From Microvelia longipes (lineage: Eukaryota > Arthropoda > Insecta > Hemiptera > Veliidae): a stretch of 64,000 nucleotides of DNA. This document shows, piece after piece, positions 47,109 through 58,989 of the stretch (position 1 is its first letter; every line of letters begins with the position of its first letter). The notes beneath the pieces are model-generated. The model ran no database searches. It was not told the origin of the DNA and worked only from the letters and a program-made list of their open reading frames with translations. The stretch lies in contig JACMZG010001913.1 in assembly GCA_018340805.1 (NCBI GenBank), forward strand, positions 30,684,127-30,748,126. The letters are read 5' to 3'. The position numbers were made by a program, and so were the translations under genes.

Positions 47109-47349
47109 GCCTCTCAGGCCGCGAAGCGGGCCTGTGTGGAGAGGCTGTGAAAATTCGCTAGGTACATGGCAAAATGCCATGTAACAAAAACAATAATGAA
47201 ACAACACATCATACAAAACAACAACAATGTGGCCGCGAAGCGGCCACCGGGAGGCCCCCGGCCGCGAAGCGGCCCGGTGGGCCGACGCCGCGAGCGGACG
47301 AGGCGCGAAGCGCCGAGGCCGCGTAGCGGCTACGGGCCGAAGGCCCGTA
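47109..47349. repeat. Chain of GC-rich perfect hairpins with GAA/GTA loops
   Basis: In order: GCCTCTC...GAGAGGC enclosing GGCCGCGAAGCGGGCC (47109-47145); ACATGGC/GCCATGT (47164-47181); TGGCCGCGAAGCGGCCA (47230-47246); CCGGCCGCGAAGCGGCCCGG (about 47259); GGCGCGAAGCGCC (about 47302); GCCGCGTAGCGGC (about 47318); TACGGGCCGAAGGCCCGTA (47331-47349). Most have a GNA triloop closed by C-G. The ORFs across it are by-products of the repeat and not genes. GC content is far above the rest of the window. Confidence 0.85.
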
Positions 47350-47393
47350 TTTAAGAAATAATAACATAAACATTAAATAATCTGACTCAATAC

Positions 47394-47495
47394 AATTGTG
47401 CGAAAGACACCTAGAAAATGTAACAAGCAAAATGCAATGCTACATCTAGCATCGCATTTTGCTTGTTACATTTCCTAGGTGTCTTTCGGACAATT
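47394..47495. repeat. 49-bp-arm palindrome with 4-nt centre
   Basis: Left arm 47394-47442 and right arm 47447-47495 are complementary with three mismatches; spacer CATC. Core words: GAAAGACACCTAG and TTTTGCTTGTTACATTTCCT. It begins 45 bp after the GC-rich hairpin chain. Confidence 0.88.
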
Positions 47496-47522
47496 ATATT
47501 GTTTCAACTATTCATGTTTTGC

Positions 47523-47972
47523 CAAAGAGACTAAAACTATTAGAGGGAGTACAGGACTAACACAGTGATAAGGGGTCTGGAAGTGAGACAATTTTCATAG
47601 ATGACCTAACTGTACTTACCCCTACTATAGTCTTCCAAGAGAAAGAATAGATACTCCCCTACCCTCTACAACATCTATTGTAGCATGCATTCTACTAACG
47701 GCGGACATTTTTCAGTGATGCCACATTAAACCACTTTATTTAAAACTAACAATTAAAGAATACATGCAATAGATAATAATTAAAACTTATTTTAAATTCA
47801 TTTTACTTGATTTAAAAAAAAAATAGTCGAAAAATAATGTAATATTTTCATGAAATTGTAATTATTATAAAAATAAATAAAATGACGTCACCAATGTACC
47901 GCTACGGCACCTAGCTATCCAAGGAATGATAAGAACTGTTGTATGCTCCCTCTAATAGTTTTAATCTCTTTG
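47523..47972 (-). mobile_element. hAT-like MITE, copy 3 (450 bp)
   Basis: Ends CAAAGAGACTAAAACTATTA and TTTTAATCTCTTTG, with perfect 8-bp duplication TGTTTTGC (47515-47522, 47973-47980). Inverted relative to copies 1 and 2. A paralogous empty site exists at about 48281-48297 (ATTCATGCTTTGCAAAACTC). Confidence 0.93.
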
Positions 47973-48215
47973 TGTTTTGCAAAACTCGCCATTATCAAAT
48001 GATATATGTTTTGCTTGCCATGCATGATGGCGGTAAGAGTGCATCGCTCGTCTCTGGTAAATACTTCACATTACATTCTTCGGAATTAATTGAAAGTCAG
48101 AGTGAGTTCAGGCTCTGTCGGCGCTTGATGAGTTTGACGTAACGAAACAGAGTGGAATATGCCATCATGTCGAGCCATCAATGATGACGAATGTCGTATG
48201 ATAGAACAGTTCCCA

Positions 48216-48325
48216 GATGTAGCATTGCATTTTGCTTGTTACATTTCCTAGGTGTCTCTCGCACAATTATATTGTGTCAACTATTCATGCTTTGCAAAAC
48301 TCGGTAATATAAAATGATATATTAA
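48216..48325 (+). repeat. Direct duplicate of the palindrome's right half and its flank
   Basis: GATGTAGCATTGCATTTTGC and the following TTTCCTAGGTGTCTCTCG.ACAATTATATTG match 47443-47522, then continue past the hAT-like insertion point into AAAACTCGG and AAAATGATATA, matching 47973-48007. So a segment was duplicated before the MITE inserted in one copy. Confidence 0.82.
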
Positions 48326-48431
48326 ATAATCTGTATATGATTTCACAAAAAATTGGCAGATTGACAGAGTGATTTGCAATGAATAAGGTTCGCATGTGCT
48401 AAAAAGCTGTGCTCGATTATCGGGTTTTTTT

Positions 48432-48706
48432 GGAGAGTGAGTAGCCTTTACCTTCTTCTTATAAGCCCCTTCAAAAGACTTTAATTCTATTAATTTTAAA
48501 TGTTCCTCCTTTAAAATTTCTAACTTACGTTTTTTTTCGTTAAGATATAATTTCTTTTCTGGTTAATTGACACTACAAACTGTTTCGTCTATAACTGTGG
48601 CATCTCTGACTTTGTTAATACTACTAAGAAGTGAAATATGATCATACCTTACTGGTACTGAGTTTTCTTCCACCTATTGATTTGCCGTCCTGGCTGGATT
48701 CGGCAT
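48432..48706 (-). pseudogene. Degenerate minus-strand coding remnant, coiled-coil-like
   Basis: Minus-strand frame from ATG at 48706: reads MPNPARTANQ, a stop, then VEENSVPVRYDHISLLSSIN and KVRDATVIDETVCSVN, a second stop, then a Lys/Glu/Leu-rich stretch with LEILKEEHLKLIELKSFEGA. Ninety-odd codons with just two stops, and a heptad-like charged helix at the end, are unusual in this DNA. Similar charged helices end many Myb/SANT-type proteins encoded by DNA transposons, but I see no diagnostic Trp pattern, so that is only a suggestion. Could be a dead transposon accessory gene or a dead host gene. Confidence 0.35.
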
Positions 48707-49289
48707 ATTTACTTACAAATCAAAAACTCACGGCAGAAATATTCGGTTGTTTAAGCTTGAAGGACCATGTATTGGAGCTAGCTGCTACAATAAACCTATA
48801 ATTTTGATTGCAATAACGAGACTGTTAAACAACACATTTTAAGTCTATATTAAGATATAACTATTGCAATTAAGACTTTTTAGACAAAGGATCTTAAATA
48901 AAGGGGTTGATGCACTAAGTTGATTTGTTATACAACAAAGTGACCCCATCAAAAACTAGAAAATAGAGAAGAATTCAAGACAAAACACACGTCAAAAACC
49001 AATTGCACATGCTTGGTACAAACTGCGCATGCTTACAATTCTTATAACAGCGCAGATCTTATTTTATAGGCGAACTTACCTCTCAATAGTTTCCCATTAT
49101 TTATTGCTTGAGAAGGTTATAACAAAACACGTTTAAATTATCACTCACTGTAGTGGCAAAGTATAGTCCCAAATTTTAAATTAAGTAAGCACAAATGACT
49201 TAACAAGCACCAAAAATGTAACAATCACGAGAAGCACAGAAGAAAGTTGAGAAGCTAAATCGACAACCTTGCCACATAACCTGCGTTTG

Positions 49290-49410
49290 GCGCCTTTTTC
49301 ATTATAACCTTGGGAAGGTAAGTTTGTCCTATTTCTCTATCTCATACAACTTTCATGAAGTCAGAAAGGTTCCTTAATGCCTCATCCCCATTATTCAAGA
49401 TCCTTGATTT
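49290..49410. repeat. Dispersed repeat shared with 29960-30075
   Basis: GTCAGAAAGGTTCCTTAATG and TCATCCCC in the same order as the 30-kb copy. Confidence 0.55.
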
Positions 49411-51420
49411 AGACTGACAGATGACAATAAAGCCACAAACATTGAGCCTTACAGCTTATCATAGATAATCGCTAGGGCAGCAACCTCGATTGGTAGTGGG
49501 AAGGGAACAGTTACGCTCTAAGTGTAATATACAGATGGAGATAATTTATTTGACAAATCCTTTTATAAACTGAGAGCGTAACCTAGAAAGAAACCTCAGA
49601 CCTCCATGGTGTCAAGTGTTAGTATGAAAAATGACACATTTAACGACCTCGGAGGCGGTTTTAGTAAGCAGAAAATTACCTATAAATAAAATAAAATTAA
49701 GTAGGAAATTTGCTTTCAAGCATAAAACAAAGCATTGCAAAGTAAATTTTCTCGGCCAGAATTGTTTAAAAATAATGTTTAAAAAGATTTTCTTAGTTCC
49801 ATGCATAGTTAAGGCACTTCAATGGAAAAAGTTTTCTGAGATAAATAATTATTTTAGTAAAAAATTAATTAAAATTTTAAAATTAAATTTCCAGTTTTTT
49901 TCTTGGCGCTGATTGCTTTAGCTTGATTTTGAAAGGGTTGAGAGTTTTACTTGTCTAGTATTACTTGAATAAAAGTTTTCAGAAAATAAAGAATGTCTAA
50001 AATGAAGTCAACTTCAGAACTTGACATAGTCGACTTTGTAGTTACAACTTTTCCCAGAGAGTTGTTATTTGCTAACAAATGCGTACTATATTTAATTTTT
50101 TGTCCCTCTTATCAAAAGAAAAAATATACATTTTTTCAGTTTAAGCGGATTGGAATCAACAAGTGAATTTACTACCTTATTTCGAGTAAAACGTCCAACT
50201 TTGTCAAAAACTTGTTTATTTTTTTTTAAAGAAAATGCGCTAAAACAGTAACATCTGAGCGTTAAATGTGTGTTAATAATGCCGTGCCGAGCAGTATATC
50301 CTGTAGTCAATGGGATAAATAAGCGCCTCGAGACTTAAAATCAATAATTCTGTTGATGATCTGGAATCAACTTTATTTCTAAGGGAATTATTCCTGACTG
50401 TTCTCCCAAGGTGTGTTTAAAAATATTAGGATGAATTAAAACCTCCATTTAATTCTAATCCTAAATTAAATTTTTCACATTTTTATTTAATATTCCCGCC
50501 TGGGTGCGATCACTAGATTGTTCCTCTACCAAGCCTCTCAAGCCACTAATACTATTAAACTCTAATACTTGTGGCAATCATTGTTGTTGTATTAACCAAT
50601 AAATGTTTATGTCAATTATGTTTAAAAAATATAATTAAAATGTTTAAAATATTCGTATCCCTTAACTAGGTTTGTCAAAAGACCTCTACGAAAAAACAAA
50701 CTTAAGAATGATATGTTCAGTTATAAATTTTGAATTATTACCTAATATTATTCATTTAACAACCAATTCCACCACTATCAATTTTGTGCTAGGTTTTAAT
50801 GTCATTTCCAGACACCCTTAACAACTGAAGTGATTTTTCAATATATTTTCCATTACTTGTCTAACTACTTACTAAGTTTCAACTTCTCATTATAAGCTGC
50901 TCTCCAGATAAATTACTTGCCTTCTAAAGTGCACTTTGTTAAAGCGAACTTGTAATAGGAAAACTGTTATAGGAAATAAAATATTTTCAGACGTAGTTTC
51001 CTTACACTTAATAAAACTTTGAAGATGACATTAAATTGAAAATTTCTTCTTGAAAGAGGTTATTTATTTGAAATTTTCCAAGAAACATTCATTACGGGAA
51101 AATACCGAACAGGGATTATCCCTAACCTGTCTGAGAGATTCTACTTAAAATACCTTTTAAAATTACATACCATAATGTTGTAAAACCCAATAATATTTCA
51201 GATTAAATTACATTTTTGGATAATTGCTATTGTAATTAAACTATGTAAGGTTATAAGTCAAGAGAAATTATTGGTAATTAGGGAGATACTGGCCGGCTAT
51301 AATAAATGTCCAGTAATAAGTTTATTTATACAGTAACTTATTTTTTTTTATCTTAATTTTGAGAATTTTTGTTTCCTGATTTTTGTATATTGGCTCACAC
51401 CGTAAATTATAAATAAATAA
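49411..51420. other. Intergenic sequence, LINE tail fragments only
   Basis: No gene seen. At 50495-50620 a LINE-tail-like stretch (GGGTGCGATCACTAGATTGT, CTCTAATACTTGTGGCAATC) recurs diverged at 54420-54530. At 51290-51425 another ends in (AAAT)n. Confidence 0.5.
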
Positions 51421-51429
51421 ATACATTAT

Positions 51430-51690
51430 CATCGCTCAAATGTGGTGTCTACCAAAAGAGACCCTAAACCACAAATATACGCTACAAGACACACTCTCTC
51501 ATAATCATACAGACAGACTGGACAACTTGGTAAAAACCATTCTGGATCTCCTTAAACTCCTACAGCTGGTAATTTGACCAAAATTTCGATTAACAGGATT
51601 TCCAATTTTAATTTAAGGATTTTTTATGTAATATTTTGCAAACATAATACTTTTCCTCGTGTACCTAATGTATAAATAAAAAAGTAAACA
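51430..51690 (+). repeat. Dispersed 'GATAATTC' family, copy 8
   Basis: Contains ACAGACAGACTGGACAACTT, AAAACCATTCTGGATC and AATACTTTTCCTCGTGTACC. The middle is more diverged than in other copies. Confidence 0.6.
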
Positions 51691-52090
51691 TTCAAACAAA
51701 TTGAATTCTACAATTGATAGTTTTAAATTAGCTCTAAGCATTAAACCTAATTGCAGAGACATGCATACCTAAATCTTTTCACTTTAAAGCAAATTTTATT
51801 ACACGTATAAATATCATCATAACTTTGGCGCTTTTGGACATTCATTCATAATTAATGAAAAATTTAGTCCTTTGAATAAAATTTAAAGAAAATAAATTAA
51901 TAAAAAGCTTTCGACCAGGTATCCTGAACTTCGTTAGTTCATAAAATTGTCGAAAATCGAAAGGGGTCGTAATCATACTATTACAATATATACAAACTAA
52001 AATAATAAAAATAACAAATTTAAATGATTAAGCAAGAAATAACATTAATAAGCATGAGATAAATCAACTTATATACAATTATTTAGATTA

Positions 52091-53434
52091 AACCCAAGAT
52101 GTTAGAAATTTATATGGTGATTCAATTCGATCTGAACAAACCAAACTAATTCGGAGGTTATAACCTGACATTTTTAAGAATGACGTGTGACGTTATTTCA
52201 GGATTCAGTATAGACCAAGGGGACCCCCCCCTGGCCTATACCTTAAATAAGGTAAAGTTTGGATTCAATTATCGCAAGTTGCTAGAAATCAGCGCTGGGC
52301 GGACCTGTGTGGACCACTCGTGAACTAACTCTAATAAAAGCTTTCCAAGAATTACCGTATATATTTGTAAACTTTAAATTTATGTAAACCATGGCAACTA
52401 TTGGTTATGATAGCTCCATTTATTGAAATAATAATAATATTTTTCTTTTCGTTCCTTATTATTTTAACCAAATAAAAATGGTTCGCCATTGTCACGTTCT
52501 GTATTACAAAAATTCAGAAACTAATCGTAAAAAAGGTTTTTCAACTTCGACTTAACGCTACTAACGGCTGGTAAGTTTATATTTCATTCAATTATTTAAT
52601 AATTTAATCGATATAATCACATGTGGGCGTTTAAATTAAAAAAAAAGTTTTTAAACTGTTTTAGGCTGCATTTGTTTCAGCCAAAATCTATCTTCTAGCA
52701 CGTGGATATTTTAACCACTAATGTTAACCTGATTAAATCGATTAAATTATTAAATAAATTGAATAAAATGTAAACTTATTTGCTATCAGAAGGGTTCTGT
52801 GGAAGTTTAAAGACGACGAAGACCCCTCAAAGCGCTTTGGCTAGTTATAATTATATGACTAGAAAGTATAAAAGGTTAATTTCAAATGGAATGTAGGCAA
52901 TAAGTGGGAAATTAAGCCACGCCTACTCAGTTATAAAGTAGGTCTGCCGCAGTGCTAGCGTCGATCGGAATCCAAACTTTTCCACTATTGAGTCGACAGT
53001 CTTACTGTTTAAGTATCTATAGTCTTTGGTATAGGCTGTTAACATTAAAAATTTACTATTTATTCCTACAATGACTTCAATTTTGGAGTATTGCCCAACA
53101 TGTCAAAACAAATTGGTTTCATTAATGAAGACCCTTCAAGTGGCTCACTTTTTCAACTCTATAAGCTTGGATTAAATCCAAGCTAATTGAGTTTATAAGG
53201 TGATTCAACTAGAAGGTTTTTATGAATGAAATCAATTTTTTTTGGCATGTCAGGTTATAGTTCGGCATTGACGTCATTGCAGGAATGAATAGTAAATTTT
53301 GAATGTTGACGCCCATACCGATTCCTACAATGACGTCACACGTCATTCAAAAATCGTCAGGTTATAACCTCCAAATGCGTTTGGTTTGTTTGTATGGAAT
53401 TGAATCGCCTTATAAATTTTTAAAATCTTGGGTT
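52091..53434. mobile_element. 1.34-kb element with about 115-bp terminal inverted repeats
   Basis: Left arm 52091-52207 and right arm 53320-53434 are complementary with moderate divergence; shared words include AACCCAAGAT, GGTTATAACCTGAC and GAATGACGTGTGACGT. A third, partial arm copy lies at 53190-53285 (TATAAGGTGATTCAACTAGA, GTCAGGTTATAGTTC, GACGTCATTGCAGG), next to a TTGGATTTAATCCAA-type hairpin. A separate small hairpin occurs at about 52210-52245 (GTATAGACCAAGG). No transposase seen. Confidence 0.78.
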
Positions 53435-54179
53435 AAACCGAAGTTAAAAAATAATAAAATTTTAAACGATTTTTTATGTCACGTTGCCAAACTACGTACA
53501 ATTTCCAACTACGTGTGAAATCGTAATGAAATTAAAAAAAAGAAAATACTGATTTTTAAATTGATGAAAAAGAGAGAAACACTTTATTCATAAAAATTTA
53601 CATTTTAAAGGGAGCTGTTTTTCTTTGAAGGGTTACTGAAACACTCAACATACTTAATCTATTTTGAAGACAATTTTTATCAAACTATAATTTATAAATA
53701 ATTTTATAAGATAATATAAATAATTACATTACAGTTTTAAAATTCCTAACAGAAAATATATAAAAGCAGGTTATTTTTTCTTTTAATATTATAATAAATA
53801 CTGCTAAGATTGTGAATCTTTTGGTTTTTTGTTCGTACCGCCTTTGTCAGCTTTTATTTAGAGGATTTTAAAAAATTTTAAAGTATCACTCTAATAAATA
53901 TATATTTTCGCCGATAATATTTGTTTTTACAAAAAGCCAAATAGCTATGTTTAGTTAAAGTTATAGCTATGTGTAATGCTTCCATAACAGTTATAAGATT
54001 GACAATTCTGGGCTTCAAGTTTATAAATTCGAAATTCTATATTTTTATGACGGCAAAGAATATTAGCTTAGAGAAGTTAGTTTGCGTGAATATGACTGGA
54101 TTAATCTAAATTTAGATTTTTCGCTGATTTACAAAATTTCTTATAACTGAGACTATTCAACTAAAACTCGTGCTTATGG

Positions 54180-54540
54180 ATACACAAGTCCTATAGAATA
54201 GAATAGAATATATATTTATTGTAATTAACTTTACATTGTATTGAAGCATGTCAAGAAGTTTTTCAACAAAACACTTAAAACAGCTAAAATAAATTAAATA
54301 ATAAATAAATAAATAATTATTTTTTCTTAATTAAAATATACTAATAAATTCATTATTTTCCAAAATCTTTTAATGAATACATATGATCTTTTATAAATTT
54401 ATTTTTACATTTCTCAACCCTGAGTGCAATCACTGGATTGTTTCTCTAACAAGCTTTCCGAAGCTATTAAAACTGTGCTAACTCTAATACTTGTAACAAT
54501 CACAATTATTGTTGTATTATTCAATGAATTAACAAAAAAA
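54180..54540 (+). repeat. LINE 3' tail fragment
   Basis: GAATAGAATAGAATATATAT opens it; the right part GAGTGCAATCACTGGATTGT, TTTCTCTAACAAGC and CTCTAATACTTGTAACAATC matches 50500-50600. No coding sequence. Confidence 0.5.
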
Positions 54541-54599
54541 AAATCTTAACAAAGCTGTCATTTTTTTCTTTTTTTACGTCATCTGACAATTTATTGTAT

Positions 54600-54860
54600 T
54601 TTATATATATTGTGTTTCCAAAAAAAAATCAAAAACCGGGATTTCACCGAAATTATCCGTTTCAGGTGTTTTTAAGGCCTCTTGGAGTGGTTTTAACAAA
54701 GTTGTCTGTCTGTATGTGCGTGTGTATGTTTGTGTGCATATGTGTGCATATGTAGCTCCCTGTGTATTTAAGCTAGAGAATTGAAACTTTAAAACTTTAT
54801 TTCACTATCAGCATTAGTTCGATTTTTATCGCATGACTTGTGTACATTTTTTAAAAATTG
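54600..54860 (-). repeat. Dispersed 'GATAATTC' family, minus copy 9
   Basis: On the minus strand: ACAGACAGACAACTTTGTTA, AAACCACTCCAAGAGGCC, ACACCTGAAACGGATAATTT and CGGTGAAATCCCGG. Confidence 0.78.
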
Positions 54861-55045
54861 AAAAAAAAAAAACATAGAAATAAAATAATCTAAAAAACAG
54901 AAAATACTTTTAATTTAACTAATAGGTTTCGTTTCAATAGTATATACATGATTTTTGTTAAATCATAAATGTTAAGCACCACCGAGCTTAGTCAGTGCCT
55001 GAATAGGTAACCGCTGGGAATGAAATTGATATATTTACTATTTGG

Positions 55046-55135
55046 GGACGAGCGAAGCAAGTCCGAAGTAGAATGGATAAGTGTAGGAAATTCGATTTCA
55101 TGAGGAAAAGCTCGGAGGTATCCCGCACCCGATTT
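55046..55135 (+). repeat. GNA-type hairpin repeat unit
   Basis: GGACGAGCGAAGCAAGTCC (55046-55064), then CATGAGGAAAAGCTCGGAGG and CCCGCACCCGATTTT. Best preserved plus-strand copy of the unit. Confidence 0.75.
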
Positions 55136-57110
55136 TATTATGTATCCCTTGAACAGCAGAAGTTTTTATCACATTTTGTCAGGCTTCATATGAATTTATT
55201 ATTATAGATTATAAGCTAATAAACTTTAAAAATAATTATATTATTTTTCTATTTTCTTAATTCCATTAAAAAATCTTAGCGAGAATAATATTAAAAAAAA
55301 GAAAAATAATAAATTAATTTTCTTAAAAAAATTAATTTATTAGATCTAATTAAAGACCAAAATGGTTTTTAAAGTGGGGTCGATAATCAATTAGTTGAAT
55401 AAGGAAGTTAAGTCCACCTGAGCCTCCTGCTTTAGAGATATTTTAGTGTGAAACTGTTTAGATCAACGAATTTCTTGATCTAAAAATTTTAGATTTTATA
55501 CATAGAAGCTTTTGCGACAAAGATATGGTGTAGATCATCGTTTTCAACATTCTTGTGCTAAAAAAAATTTGACACCATCTAAAAGAATTTGATGGTAACA
55601 ACATCGATACCCAATTTTTTACTTTTAATATGTGCAAGTTTTTCAAGACTAGTATTTAAAACATGTACTTGCAGAACAAATTATTATAAAGGGGTCCACA
55701 AACCTCTACGGCCAACAGAAAAGAAGGTCATACCGTTGGTTTTCTACGTTTCGACAATAAAGGGATTAAATTGAATTCTTATTGGAAATTTTGAGATTAG
55801 AAAGGCGCTAGATGGTGATGGTGACATGTGTTTAAATGATAAGACTGACGGCGGGGACTCTGCCATTATACGAACTCAGGTCATTATGTACTTTCATTAA
55901 TCATTTTCTCGCGACTCAACTATAATGACTTTCATCCCAATTTTGGGTCATGTCCCGATTTCAGGTCGCAACCCAAGGGTTTAGAATTGCTAGAGTAGAT
56001 CACACAAATGTTAATTATTTTAGTTAATTATGTATCATTGGCACATATGATCTTATCTCGTTTCTTTCTGAGATAGTTGAATTTAAATCACCTTCATAAA
56101 TGAATATAATAACTATTTTGACACTTTTAAGATCTTATAATGTTTAAATATGGCGCAACTGTGCCGTACAAAATAAGTGTATTTGGCATATGGCGGAAGA
56201 GGATGTAATTAGTGTATTTCTCCATTTTAACGGCAATACTTATTTTACAACTTCATACGGCTTATTTGCTGACCATCCTTAGTTATATGTCCGTCATAAA
56301 CGAATACGGTTTACTACCATATTCGTATAATATGTACCATTTGAATATTATTTGGGTTAGGGACTTTCGCAAATGACACCTACCATACTATAATGCGTCT
56401 TTACTATTTTGTCTTTTACCTCAAAAACGAAAATCAAGAGGAAATAATTCGCTTCAAATATTTTGCTTTAATAAGTTGGTTTTTATTTTAAAGTAGTCGA
56501 CTCTTGAGTACAATTTAGTTGGATAAGTAATGAAAATTAAATTAAGTAAAGGAGGGAGTTTCGATGTTACAACTTGATCAGTTTCAGAGAGGGCTTGAAC
56601 AGTAAGACTTCAGATTAAGGTAGGATTAAGACTTTAACTCCAATAATCAACAAATAAAAATTCTGTTTGTACATGCTTGGATAGTAAAAAAAAAAAAAAA
56701 AAAAATATAATTGGCTAATATTTTATATTAATTATGCAATTATTTATATACCAATCAGATTTATGTGTATATTTTTGGTGTCCTCTCTAGATAACACAAC
56801 TAGTTAATAAGAGATACAATTAAGTTTCATATCTATGGATATGGGTGTCTTCGTTGTTGAAAATGCTACTTTTTGAATGGTTTTCTTATTTTTAAAGTTA
56901 ATCCTGGTTTGATTTTCCACATATAATTTTTTTTGTGGAAAATCGTCATATTCTGACACATGAAAACAAACTATTTAATATCATTTTGCGTATTGCTCGT
57001 GGTTCTGCTCCAATAAATAAATAAATGCGTCATGGCGGAAAACGAACCTCGGACTACGACACAAATTCGTTTCAGAGGTCCCAAATAACGAAAACATACG
57101 TTTTGCGAAA
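55136..57110. other. Intergenic sequence without recognisable gene
   Basis: No convincing ORF or element; includes an A-run near 56690 and GATGGTGATGGTGA near 55811. Confidence 0.45.
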
Positions 57111-57117
57111 CTTTAAT

Positions 57118-57122
57118 ATAAT

Positions 57123-57160
<38 letters not shown>

Positions 57161-57191
57161 TAATATATATATTATATTATATATATAATAT
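57118..57191. repeat. (TA)n microsatellite
   Basis: TA repeats with TTATA and AATATA slips. Confidence 0.93.
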
Positions 57192-57679
57192 CTAGGTACT
57201 TTTAGGAACCACTCTATCTTTCGAACGGACTAATATTTTTTAAATTAACCCTAATAATTAGGGGTTAATATTTTTTGCGGCGAAAAAGTTCAATGTTTAT
57301 GCTTTTTGAGATGCTGAATTAAATAAAACTGGTTCGCAGTCGATAGGACACTCTAAGTGACCAAAAAGTAGAAAAAAACATTGTAAATTACCAAAAAGCA
57401 AAATTTAGGTCGATAAAAAATAAATTTCGAGTAGGGAATCGAATTAAACCAGTCCAAAGTCAATACGACCACTTTAAGTGTGACCACTTAAGTCAAACAA
57501 ATATTAGAAAACCTAAATTTTGGACCCTAAAACACGTTTCATGTGGGGAGCTGTTTCCCGTGTTTTTGGGTCTGTGAGTAGAATGGCAGTGATTCAGGTT
57601 ACCTGGGTTTAAATCCTGGTAGAGACGATAATTTTTTATCGTTTTTTTTTGCATAAAAAATAAGTTTACAACTACAAGC

Positions 57680-58091
57680 TAATTCTGGCGTGGTGGTCCG
57701 CATTGGACGAATTCCCTTTGGGATGCGTGTTTCTGTGCTTAAGTTTCCGGTTCATGCTTTAGAACCTGAGCAGTTACTCAATTGTCAGCACTTCTCGTAA
57801 CTCATTTTGTTTTGTATTTTTGAAAGGAAATGCGCTAAAACCTTTAAAGATATTTGACTAAGCTTAAAGATAAGTATCTAAACTTTAAACTAGTGCAAAT
57901 AAAAGTGCGTACTTCTAATTTTAGAGGCATAGTTTTGTATAACCAACTGGATAATTATGCGCATTTCTTTTGAAAAATACAGACAATTGCTTAGGTTCTA
58001 AAGCATGAACCGGAACCTTAAGCAAGAAATGGGTTGTTAAGCACGGAAACACGCATTCTATATGAAATTCGCCCGACAGCGGACCACCGCC
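57680..58091. mobile_element. Long-TIR MITE, complete copy (about 410 bp)
   Basis: Left end GGCGTGGTGGTCCGC and right end GCGGACCACCGCC begin inverted repeats of about 110 bp, which share GATGCGTGTTTC, GTGCTTAA and the run GGTTCATGCTTTAGAACCT. The interior has a second, weaker inverted pair around AAATGCGC/GCGCATTT. Related to 45055-45575, which lacks the left end. Confidence 0.82.
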
Positions 58092-58134
58092 TGACACGGA
58101 TGACTAATGTGAAATTTTAGTTTAATAACCTAAC

Positions 58135-58315
58135 CTTTAGGTCGAACGCATTAATTTTCCCATACTTATGAGAAATATGGGTTTAACGCATTAATTTTAC
58201 TAAACTTATGAGGTTGTATGGGTTGTACGCATTACTTTTCCTATACTTATGAGGTAGTATGAGTTGAACGCATTAATGTTCTTATACTTATGATGTAGTA
58301 TGGGCGAGGGTAAGT
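58135..58315. repeat. About 41-bp minisatellite (4 copies)
   Basis: Units of GAACGCATTAATTTTCCTAT, then ACTTATGAGGTAGTATGGGTT with substitutions. Confidence 0.85.
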
Positions 58316-58599
58316 AAAAACAAGGAAATGAACTCAAACATCTAAAGAAAAGCCTGGTTTTTAATTGTTTAATCTAAGCAAGGAATTATCATTTAAAAAT
58401 GCTTCTGTGATTACATTATTAACGGAAAAATGAAATGAAATCTACAAAATGACATATAAAACATGACATTTTTCCGCAAATGCCTTAAAACAAACATGTT
58501 TCAAGAGTTTAGGGGAATCCAGGCCTACGTCAAATAGACGCGGAGCGGAAGTAAATTTTACCTTATCCCATTCATGTTTCATTGACCGACAAATAAGAT

Positions 58600-58860
58600 T
58601 CACTTCACGGACCATTGTGCGACTTTAGAGATCCTCTATTACAGACAAATGACAAATAACAGAATTAGTTAGTAATAGTTGTAAAGAGCCTCTTTTACAG
58701 ACGAAGGGAAGTCATATAGAACTTTTTTACGGGCAGGCATTGCGTAGGACATTTGGATGAAGAAACGGCCTTAGTGAGTAAAACCTTTAAAGAGCTTCTT
58801 ATACAAACGAATGTCAGTCAAGTATAACTCTTGAAAGGGCAGCATTGACATTTTTGATGT
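58600..58860. repeat. About 100-bp degenerate tandem repeat
   Basis: Three copies with AAAGAGCCTCTTTTACAGAC, GAA.G.(C/A)AGTCA.ATA.AACT and ACGGGCAGGCATTG-like blocks. Confidence 0.6.
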
Positions 58861-58989
58861 CTTACGCGACTGACTGGTAAGGACTGGGTATGGCCCGGCG
58901 CGCTGGCGTCTTTAAAGGAAACTTTGAAGATGCACTGTATTCAACTTCCTTCACAAATAATAGTGTTTGCGAAAGAAATACTCGGTACC

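Noticed and set aside
47166..47430. Two overlapping ORFs (62 and 73 codons) with Arg/Pro/Gly-rich products over the GC island
   Set aside because: They are by-products of the hairpin chain, which is GC-rich on both strands and so stop-poor. No codon structure independent of the palindromes.
49631..49912. 93-codon ORF
   Set aside because: Lys/Phe/Asn-rich with no recognisable motif, overlapped by an antisense ORF of similar size; most likely chance.
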